From assembly GCF_003014595.1 (NCBI RefSeq), contig NZ_PYGK01000002.1, positions 331,555 through 395,554 of the forward strand: DNA of 64,000 bases, read 5' to 3'. Positions within the stretch are counted from its first letter, which is position 1. Every line of letters starts with the position of its first letter. Shown in pieces: positions 16,758 to 26,300 of the stretch. The translations under genes and the position numbers were made by a program. This stretch comes from Chitinophaga ginsengisoli. Its GTDB lineage: Bacteria; Bacteroidota; Bacteroidia; Chitinophagales; Chitinophagaceae. A model generated the notes under the pieces. That model was not told where the DNA came from. It saw only the letters and a list, made by a program, of their open reading frames with translations, and made no database searches.

Positions 16758-17610
16758 GCAGGTCAGCTATCGCCAGATGCCCCCTTCTGCGTTGGGGAAC
16801 AATCTGCACCACAGGAATGCTCCAGAAAGCAGACAGGTTGTTATATAATTTCTTTTCGCGCTTTTTCTTTTTAACAGGCCTCACCGGCAACGCCACACTG
16901 ACAATGTCCAAAGCAGTACATTCACTGTTCCGGGACAAATGCAACGCACCATTTACTTCATAATACGCCTGCACCTGCAACAGGATACAGGTAATATCCC
17001 CACTGCCGGTATTTAATGTAAAGCTTAATCCACGTCTTTCATCACGGGGAATGATGACCGCTTCACTGGCCATCTGCTGACAGCGATGCCTGGTAAAATC
17101 AACGGATAAGGCAATAGCCCTTATGCTCAGATGCGTAATGCCGTTGAAGGCTCTACGCCTACTGAAGATGATTTCAGGTAAGGAAACAGTAACGCAATTA
17201 TCTTCCCTTGCTATAACCGGCATTGCGCCCAGCAGCCTCTCAATATTTGTTGCATGATTGAAGCTAAAGCCTTCCAGCAAATGCATATGCTGCGCCAGGA
17301 TCCGGCGATTTCCGGGCTGATGGCTGTTGTCGGCGCGTACCACTGCGCCCATTACTTTATTCAGACTGTTGATCAGTGCACCACTATCGTACGACTGCGT
17401 ATACTCCTTTAATGCATGACGCATCACTTTCGCACAGCGGCTGGCTGTACCAAAATCTGACGCAGCCCTTTTAGTGGCCACGGTTTGTTTTACTTCGTCA
17501 GGGGCCTGTCGGACGAAGTAATTTACCTTGCCGTTCTTATCTCTCCGGAAGTAATAGATCTTATCTCCCAATTTCCCGGACAATGGGAGGATCCCTTTTT
17601 GTCTTGCCAT
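16624..17610 (-). CDS. Unknown protein with repeat-derived C-terminal tail
   Basis: A 328-residue protein. Residues 1-285 begin MARQKGILPLSGKLGDKIYYF, are basic, and show no signal peptide; a C-terminal beta-like part holds VRPVKKKKREKKLYNNL. The last 45 residues are read straight from repeat array 3 and consist of four degenerate copies of PRIAVPGVET. They are a poor match to the rest and probably came from repeat spread into the 3' end, moving the stop codon. No function is recognised. The start codon is 33 bp from the divergent phosphatase gene, so they share a promoter region. Confidence 0.6.
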   Translation of the reverse strand: MARQKGILPLSGKLGDKIYYFRRDKNGKVNYFVRQAPDEVKQTVATKRAASDFGTASRCAKVMRHALKEYTQSYDSGALINSLNKVMGAVVRADNSHQPGNRRILAQHMHLLEGFSFNHATNIERLLGAMPVIAREDNCVTVSLPEIIFSRRRAFNGITHLSIRAIALSVDFTRHRCQQMASEAVIIPRDERRGLSFTLNTGSGDITCILLQVQAYYEVNGALHLSRNSECTALDIVSVALPVRPVKKKKREKKLYNNLSAFWSIPVVQIVPQRRRGHLAIADLPPGLRTPRIAVPGVETPRIAAPGVETPRIAVPGVETPRYKQGDS

Positions 17611-17643
17611 TTGAATTGTTATACATTAATTTACGAAAAAAAC

Positions 17644-18126
17644 ATGATCCGGATTCATGCTAATCTCTTTGTTGGTAACACGGCGGATTGTATATCGCAA
17701 ACACCGGATCTGGCAGTTATCCACGCATGCAAAGAACCCTGTCACAGGAACGCCCTCGGCTATAAAGGAAATTTACCCTCTGACCATCCCCACTACCTGG
17801 TACAGGAAGCGAACAATCACCTGTACCTGAATATGGTGGATATGGACAATGAACTGGCGCCGCATTTTACTGACCCTATTATGCGGGAGGCCATGACCTT
17901 TATTGAAAGAAATATAACTGACAGGCAGGTACTGGTACATTGTAACCAGGGCTGGTCACGTTCGCCTTCGATTGCATTATTATACATGGCGCGCAGGGGT
18001 TATATAGGGAATCAGTCCTACAGTATAGCCGGAACCGATTTCAAGCGCATTTATGCCCCCTATAACCCGGGAAAGGGCATTGCAGCATACCTGGACAGAA
18101 ACTGGGAAAAACTGCTGACTTTTTAA
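17644..18126 (+). CDS. Dual-specificity phosphatase family protein
   Basis: A 160-residue protein with the HCxxGxxRS phosphate loop (VHCNQGWSRSPSIALLY, Cys as nucleophile, Arg for phosphate binding) and an upstream conserved VDMDNE that supplies a general-acid Asp. The first part, residues 1-60, contains a cysteine-rich, partly disordered stretch. The start at 17644 is preferred over 17485, which would read through the promoter side of the neighbour and add unrelated residues. Substrates of such bacterial enzymes range from phosphotyrosine to phospholipids or polyphosphates, and none can be assigned here. Confidence 0.8.
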   Translation: MIRIHANLFVGNTADCISQTPDLAVIHACKEPCHRNALGYKGNLPSDHPHYLVQEANNHLYLNMVDMDNELAPHFTDPIMREAMTFIERNITDRQVLVHCNQGWSRSPSIALLYMARRGYIGNQSYSIAGTDFKRIYAPYNPGKGIAAYLDRNWEKLLTF

Positions 18127-18833
18127 GTTCTATTTTTCTTCAGATTATCAAAATATATTACCTTCGCTATCAAATAGCTATTTACGATCCCCAATTAACC
18201 ACAATATTTCTTTTTGGATTTGCTACAATAATTAACGTTAGTACGGAATACACCTTTATCACTCAATAACCAAATTGTTGCTATGTAGAAACTGATTCTT
18301 ATTGTTCGAGTGTTTTCAACCCATAATTTATTTACCATGTCCATGAATCAATATCATGCACAGTGAAGGTATGTCTAAATATTTATTGCCGGGCAGAAGT
18401 TACGCCGGGTGCTATAGCAGCATTTCTGACAACCAGGCTTGCAGTACTATAGCCGTATGGAGCGCGCTTTAACATATTCTCCGCATATGAATATTTAATT
18501 CCATAATACGGTTCCCACAAATAACGATTCAACATTAATGATAAAGCGTACATGGATGGGGTTATTGCTGTCATCAACAGCATAATCAGCTTACCCGAAA
18601 AAATGTACCTATTTATCCCTAAAGAAACAATCCGGGAGACCGTTCTCTTATGAAATAAACAACAAGAAGCAGAACATGATGGAGCCCGTTAACGGAATGA
18701 AATATACCTTTTAAGAAGAATGCAATAAGTATACTGTGCACACCACGCACAGACACATTTTCCAACCTGACCTGATCTCCGGTGCATTCCCCGGTCTGTA
18801 ACTCTTTTACCCTGACAATCTAAAAAAAACAAT
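18127..18833. other. Long gap before the surface-structure operon
   Basis: These 707 bases hold only one open stretch (18383-18583, minus, 66 codons) with no family match, no ribosome-binding signal and no neighbour support. The gap presumably carries the promoter and leader of the operon that begins at 18834. No clear TAnnTTTG box was found, and no RNA gene was recognised. Confidence 0.5.
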
Positions 18834-19349
18834 ATGAAAAGAACATTCATTTTTTTTGTTGCCTCATTGACATTGACATGCCTGGCAACTACCACAAGGG
18901 CGCAGGAAACGGCTTCCGCTACAGCTACTGCCACCATCGTGACCCCCATCAGTATCGTGAAAAACATTGACATGAACTTCGGGAATGTGGCCGTGCAATC
19001 TACCACTGCGGGAACAGTGGTGCTGACACCTGCCGGCGTTCGCTCAGCTACCGGCGGCGTAACATTGCCTAATACAGCGGGAACAGTAGCTGCCGCAAAG
19101 TTTACAGTAAGCGGTACTTCCGGTTATACGTACAACATTACACTGCCGTCTACCGCATTGACCATTACCAGTGGTTCCAACACCATGACAGTGACCACCT
19201 TCACCAGCAGCCCTTCCGGCACCAGTGGTACCCTCACAGGAGGCTCAGAAGTACTGAATATTGGTGCTACACTGAATGTAAGTGCAGGACAACCTGCCGG
19301 TACCTACGTATCAGGCACTCCCTTTGACGTAACGGTTAATTATAACTGA
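18834..19349 (+). CDS. DUF4402 pilin-like secreted protein 1
   Basis: A 171-residue secreted protein of the DUF4402 family. The signal peptide ends at about TTRAQ. The family start, TATATIVTPISIVKNIDMNFG, is followed by Thr/Gly/Ser-rich beta strands ending in DVTVNYN. DUF4402 proteins are thought to be surface or pilus-like subunits with an immunoglobulin-type fold. It is the first gene of a five-gene operon with a chaperone-like, a giant adhesin, a second DUF4402 and an usher-like gene. This supports a subunit role, but assembly by donor-strand exchange has not been shown here. Confidence 0.8.
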   Translation: MKRTFIFFVASLTLTCLATTTRAQETASATATATIVTPISIVKNIDMNFGNVAVQSTTAGTVVLTPAGVRSATGGVTLPNTAGTVAAAKFTVSGTSGYTYNITLPSTALTITSGSNTMTVTTFTSSPSGTSGTLTGGSEVLNIGATLNVSAGQPAGTYVSGTPFDVTVNYN

Positions 19350-19439
19350 TCTTAGCGCTCATCTTCCAGAAGGCCCTCCCGGTAAGTGTGCTGTACACGG
19401 CCGGGTGGGTGTTTATTGGCCTGACTATTAACGCTGTTT

Positions 19440-20267
19440 ATGCGCCATATCTATTATCTGATATTTGTTACCATTTTATCGCCCCTCCTATCAACCGCAC
19501 AGGGCAATCTCCTGATCACACCCATGAGGGTTGTTTTCGAGGGACAAAAGAAAGTACAGGAACTCAATCTGGCTAATACCGGCATTGATACAGCCCGGTA
19601 CCTGATCTCCCTTATCGAAATCCGCATGAACAGCAATGGCACTTTCGAAAGGATCAGTGAACCGGATTCCGGACAATTGTTTGCAAGCAAATTCCTCCGT
19701 CTCTTTCCCAGAAACGTGACCCTTGCTCCCGGCGAGGCACAGCTGGTGAAAGTACAGCTCACAAAAACAGGACAGCTACAGGACGGAGAATACCGCTCAC
19801 ATATTTATTTCAGGGCCGTACCCGATGTCAATACCCAGGGAGAAGTGCCCCGTAACAAGGACACCTCGACGATCTCTGTAAAGCTGATAGCTGTCTTTGG
19901 TATCAGCATTCCTGTGATCATCAGGGTAGGCCCACCGGCGTTAAATGTAAGCCTGACAGATATTTCACTTGAAACAAAAGAAAATGCGCCGCCCCGTCTG
20001 AAGATGATATTGCGCCGCACAGGTAATCATTCATCATATGGCGATATCAACATTGATTATGTTTCTGAAAAAGGAAAAGTAACTACTGTAGCTACTGTAA
20101 GAGGACTCGCCGTTTATACGCCGAATCCATACAGGCAATTCGATATGGAACTCGAAAAGAAACCTGGCATTAACTATCACCACGGCAAACTAAGGATCAC
20201 ATATACTGCGCAATCAAAAGGAACAGTGTCCGATCCATTAGCTGAAACAGAACTGCAACTACATTGA
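19440..20267 (+). CDS. PapD-like periplasmic chaperone
   Basis: A 275-residue protein with a signal peptide ending STAQ. Its first domain matches the two-domain pilus chaperone fold (LLITPMRVVFEG, then FPRNVTLAPGEAQLVKVQL and GEYRSHIYFRAVP). Such chaperones hold unfolded subunits in the periplasm by giving them a missing strand. The second domain is about 90 residues and beta-rich. The pairing with DUF4402 subunits and an usher-like protein is what one would expect of a chaperone-usher pathway. The family match is by motif only, so confidence is moderate. Confidence 0.65.
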   Translation: MRHIYYLIFVTILSPLLSTAQGNLLITPMRVVFEGQKKVQELNLANTGIDTARYLISLIEIRMNSNGTFERISEPDSGQLFASKFLRLFPRNVTLAPGEAQLVKVQLTKTGQLQDGEYRSHIYFRAVPDVNTQGEVPRNKDTSTISVKLIAVFGISIPVIIRVGPPALNVSLTDISLETKENAPPRLKMILRRTGNHSSYGDINIDYVSEKGKVTTVATVRGLAVYTPNPYRQFDMELEKKPGINYHHGKLRITYTAQSKGTVSDPLAETELQLH

Positions 20268-20326
20268 TCAGTCGCGGGTGTTTATCCGGCATACAATAGC
20301 ATATGCCGTCAGATAATATTCAAACC

Positions 20327-23300
20327 ATGAATATCGATAGACAATTTATACGTGTTTGTTTTACACTCCTTATCTTATTGTCAGGCCTGCCTGTTTCCCT
20401 GTGGGCACAGACAAGCTGGACGGGAGCTGTCAGCACGGCATGGAATAATGCGGCTAACTGGACCGCAGGTATTCCAACAGCTACAGTTAATGCGGTGATC
20501 GGGGATGCGTCTTTCACAGGCGCCTTTCAACCCACCATCAGCGCCACCGCCAGCTGTAATTCCCTGACGCTGGTAACAAGCGCCAAGAACCCCGTATTGA
20601 CCATTTCAAAAGGCCTGACGGTATCCGGTACGCTCACCATCAACAGCGGCTGCACGATTTCACACAAGGGCGTTACTGTTACAGTAAAAGGCGACTGGGT
20701 GAATAACGGCACTTATACGTTTACCAGCAATAACTCGAAAGTCATCATGGGGGGTACCACCCAGACAATCGGAGGTACTGCTGCCACCGCTTTCAGACGC
20801 ATCACTATCTCTTCCGGCGCCACAGTGACCCAGAACACCAACTTTTCCGTAGCAGGTATCTTTACCGTAACCGGCACTTTTATACCTTCAGAAAGCACTA
20901 CTCCGATTGTATCAGGGGGCGGTACCACTTCGGTCAGCTCCACCGGTATACTGCGCGTAAATGCCAGCACTTTTGCTGGCAACTATACCATATCAGGTAC
21001 AATTACACTCACCGCAGGTAGTACGGTCGATTACAGTGCAACGCTTATCAATCAAACTGTCCGTAATGACCTTAGTTATTCCACACTCAGGATCAGCGGG
21101 GCATTGGTGAAAACATTGGCAGGCAACCTCGCTGCATTAAACTCCAGTACAAGTGCAGCAGGCCGTATTAACGTAGTGGCGGGTACACTGGATCTGTCCA
21201 CTTTTACGGCCAACCGGGGTACAACAGTAGCTGGTGGCACCCTCACTGTAGCGAATGGCGCTACCATGAAAATAGGCGGAACGAATACCATCCCTGCCAA
21301 CTATGCCACACATTCCCTTTCCCTGACAAGTACCGTAGAATATAACGGTCTTGCCCAAACGGTATCGTCAGAGACGTATGGCAATCTTACCCTGTCCAGC
21401 TCCAGCGGGTCCGTCGTAAAGACCATGCCCGCTACTGCCTTCACGGTGGCAGGCACCCTCACCAGTACGGTGGGAGCAGGCACCGGTGTAAGTTATACGG
21501 CAGCTTCCAATATAATGATCAGCGGCGGCGTGAATATCGGCGCATCTACTACGTTCAATGGTGGCAGTTTTACGCATGAGGTAGATGGTAACTGGGTGAA
21601 CAATGGCACCTTCACCGGCTCTACCAGCACCGTTAACTTCGGAGGTCCCGGTTCATCTATCAGTGGTACCGGTACCCACAATTTCAATAACATAGGATTA
21701 CTGGCTACCAATATCACAGCTGCCGCTACCAGTGCGTTAAGCGTGTCGGGTAACCTCTCCACTTCCGGACCAGGTACCTTCACCCATCTGACAGGCGGTA
21801 CATTGACAATGACAGGTACATCCAAAACCATTACCGGCGCGAGCATCACCTTTGACAATCTTTCCGTTTCCGGTAGTGTCAGCGTCAGCACCAGCATCGT
21901 AGTAACGGACAATCTTAATGTGACCGGCACTTTTAATGGTCTCGGCGGTACCGTTTACATGCAGGGAACATCCAAGACCATTTCGGGCGCAGGCACTATC
22001 AGTTTCGGTACACTGATTATCTCCGGCACCGTCAGTACAGCCGTGTCTTTCTCTGCGATCAATACATCTCTTGACGTCAGCGGATCTCTTACAGCCACCG
22101 CCGGTACTGTTACCTTTACGGGCACCAGTACCTTAAACGGAACGGCTAATCTCTTCAATGTTACACTGAATGGAACATCCCTGCAATTGTCGGCCAACTC
22201 GGTATTGGGTATAGCCGGTACATTCACCGTCACCGCCGGTACACTGAATGTTACTTCCACACCACCTAATACCGTTAACTTCAATGGTACAGGCGCACAG
22301 ACGATCAATGCCCTGACCTATGACAGGCTGGTATTATCCGGCGGCGGTACAAAAACGGCCGCAGGTGCTATTACCACTAACTATTTCACCCTCTCCGGTA
22401 GCACTACCTTTGCTGCAGGATCCTTCACTCACCAGGTGCAGAATGATTTTGTCAACAATGGTACTTTCACAGCCGGCAGCAGTACGGTATCATTTACAGG
22501 CGCCAATGCCTCCACCATTACCGGCGCTACCACCTTCAATATCCTTACGCTGAATAAGACAACAACAACAACACACGTCGACATCAACAATGACGTACAG
22601 GTGGCCACCATTAATATGACCAGCGGCACCATGAGTACCGGTAGCAATACCCTGACAATGACGGTAGACAGATCCGGGAATGGTGTTATACTAGGCAATA
22701 TCCGTAGATCTCAATCTTTCTCCCTGGGTGTTGCCTATACATTCGAAAGTCCCAACAACTCAATAACTTTTTCAGTGGCGGTGCCACTAACCACTTCTAT
22801 TACTGTTTCGGTTGCGGTGGCGCCGGTCTCCGATTTTCCTCAGGGTAGTGCGATCAACCGGGTGTATACAGTCAGTGACGTAACGTCTTTAGGACTTATG
22901 GCGCTACGACTGCATTATGAGGATGCGGAATTGAATGGTAACAATGAGTCTACCATGGGGCTGTGGTTCAATGGTGGCACCACCTGGGGGGCTTCAGGAA
23001 AAACATCCAACAGCACTACTTCCAATTATGTGGAATTAGGCGGACAAGTAGCCCTCAATGGACGATGGAGCATATCGGACAATTCCAACGTTGTGCGCTG
23101 GAATGGATCTGTCAGCAGTGACTGGTTTACCGCGGGCAACTGGACATCTGTACAGGGCACACCGTCCCTCCCTCCTGGCGTTAATGATATCGTAGAAATT
23201 GCCACCGCCGCATTTACCAATCAGCCTACGATCAATAATACCGCCTCTGTAAAGGCCATACGATTCGGCAGCACACAGGCGGCCACCCTGACCCTTACAA

Positions 23301-26300
23301 CAGGTGGCAGCCTGACTACGCAGGGTAATATCAGCGGTTCCTGGTCTGCCAATGCAACACATACCATTACTACAGGCACTCAGACACTAACCGTAAATGG
23401 CGACCTGGTACTGAGTGATGGCACCAGCGGCCATGCTATCAATCTGACTGCAGGCGCAGGTACCGTTACTGTAGGCGGCTCCCTGATTGAATCAGGAGGC
23501 GCTAATGTTACGTTAAGCGGGGCAGGCACGCTCAATATAGGCAGCAACTATACTTACACCAGTGGAACCTTCACAGCCGGCAGCAGCACGGTCGTTTACA
23601 ATGGCACAGGTACACAAACAATAGCCGGACTGGCGTATAATCATCTCCAGGTAAATAAGTCAGCCGGCATCGCATCCCTGAGCAGTGCAGGCACTGTAGC
23701 CGGCAACCTGAGTGTTAGCGCAGGAACGTTTTCACTGACTGCTGGCATGACTGTAAGTGGTAACGTCAGTATATCTTCCGGCGCCATTTTAAACAGCGAT
23801 GTCATCACACTGACTGCTGGTGGCAACTGGAGCAACAGCGGTACGTTTAACGCCTCTGGTGGAACAGTTACACTGAATGGCACCGGCGCCCAGAGCATTT
23901 CGGCTACTACCTTCAATAACCTGGTAGTTAACAAAACAGCAGGTACGGCCACACTTAGTGGTAACTGTCCTGTCAATGGCAACCTTACAATCACCAATGG
24001 CACAGCAGATCTCTCTACTTTCAGCGCAAGCAGATCTTCTACTGGCGGTACGCTGACGATCTCTAACAGCGCCACCTTACTGGTGGGGGGAGCAAGTAAC
24101 TTCCCTTCCCTATTTTCCACCTATACCCTCAGCAGTAGCAGCACCGTCAACTACAACGGCACCGTCGCGCAGACAGTGGCAGGTGTCGCTTACGGCAACC
24201 TTACCTGCAGCAACGGCAGTACAAAAACACTGGCTGCTACCTGTACTGTAAACGGAGATCTCACCATCGGCAGCGGCGCTACCTTCGATGGCGCTACCTT
24301 TACCGTCAATCTTTACGGCAACTGGAATAACAGCGGTACGTACACTCCCAGCAGCAGTACGGTAACACTGAATGGAACCAGTAAAACTATCACCGGCAAT
24401 ACTACCTTTAACAGACTCACCGTATATGGCAGCTATGCCGTGAGTGGCAGCGATATTATTTATAATGGCCTGCTCACCGTTACCAGCAGCGGCTCCTACG
24501 ACGGCGGCAGTGGTAATGCCACATTAAATGGTGATCTTACCAACAATGGCTCTCTGATCAGTAACGGTGTTACCACCTTTAGCGGTACAGCAGTGCAGAC
24601 CATCCGCTTCATAAATGCCGTAGTCTCCAATTCAAGCGGTGTTATTAATTTCAACGGCACCGTCCCCCCCGTGCTGAATTCGACCAGTACCCCCACTTAT
24701 GCTACCCTCAACATCAACAATACAGGAGGTGTTACCGCCAGTGTGGGATGGAGAGTACTTATTGCATTCAATATCAGCAGCGGCGCTACTTTCAATGGTG
24801 GTATATCTACCCACACTATATTCGGATCTTTTACCAACAATGGTACGGTGACCAGCAGTGGCAGCATGAACTTCACACCTACAGCGGCACAGACCATCCA
24901 GCTCACCGGCACCGGCTTTACCAGCACAGGTACCGTGACCTTCGGTGGTAGTGCTGCAATGACCGTAACCGGTACCCCTACTGCGCTGAACAACGTTATC
25001 ATCAGTAATACTGTTGGCGTTACACCATCCTCCAGCTGGACCGTGAATGGTGACTTTGCCATCACAAACAGTGCAATATTCAACGCAGGTAGTTTTACCT
25101 ATACCGCAGCGAAAAACATCGAAAGTAACGGTACATTAAACGGAGGTACGTCCACCTTCAACATGACAACAGCTGATGGAACACTCATCGGTAACCCGGC
25201 TACAACTTTCTATGACCTGACCATCACGGGTACGGTGGCTTCTCTATCTGACTATAATGTCAGTCATAACTTCACCAACAATGGCACCTATGATGGCACC
25301 ATCGGTACACTGATCATGACTGGCAGCCTGCCTTCACTCATTACAAGTTCTGCATCTTCATTCGCACTCTCCCAGGTAACCAATCAGAAAAATGCAGGTG
25401 TGACCACTACACTGGGCAAGCCGATCACTGCTGTGGATGATATCACCATTACCAGCGGTATATTTGATGCAGCAGGTATTGCGATCACACCTTCCGCAAC
25501 CAGTTCCCTGACTATTGCGAATAATGCAAAACTCATCCTTGGCGGCACACAGACATTGCCCACGTTCACGGCTTATGCACTGGACACCTTAAGTAATGTT
25601 GAATACGCAGGAAGCACACAGGCCGTCTCTTCTGCCACACCATACGGCAACCTGATTATATCTGCCGCGGGTAGCAAAACAGCGTCCGCAGTAGTGAAAA
25701 TACTGAACGACTTTACATTGACTAACGGCACCTATATACAGGGCAGTTTTACAGACACTATCGGCGGTAACTGGACCATGTCCAGCGGTACCTATACGAA
25801 CACCGGCGCTACCGTTTATTTTAACGGCACGGGTACGCAAACCATCAATTCCACCGGGACCTTTAATAACCTGACGGTGAACAAGACCGCCGGCATTGTT
25901 TCTCTTGGTTCCAATATTACCGTAAGTGGTGTGTTGAACTTTGTACTGAATAAAATAAGCACCGGGGCTACATTCGCCGTTATTCAACCATCAACAGGTA
26001 CTGTTACCGGCGCTTCCCAGAGCACGGGATGGGTATCCGGAAGACTACAGAAAGCACTGCCTACCGGCAGTAATGTGACAAGAACTTTTGAAGTAGGCGA
26101 CAACCAATATTATACACCCGTTACCGTTACTATGCCGAGCGTTACCACAACCGGCAATCTGCTGACCAGCACTACTGCCGGCGATCATCCGAACATCAAC
26201 AGCTCAGCGATCAGTTCCGCCAAAAGTGTGAACCGCTACTGGTCATTTACCAATACAGGTACTGTCTTCACGACGGCTTCCGTTACGCTCAACTGGAACG

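Noticed and set aside
18383..18583. 66-codon gene on the minus strand in the gap before the surface operon
   Set aside because: No family match, no promoter or ribosome-binding signal, and composition like the surrounding gap.
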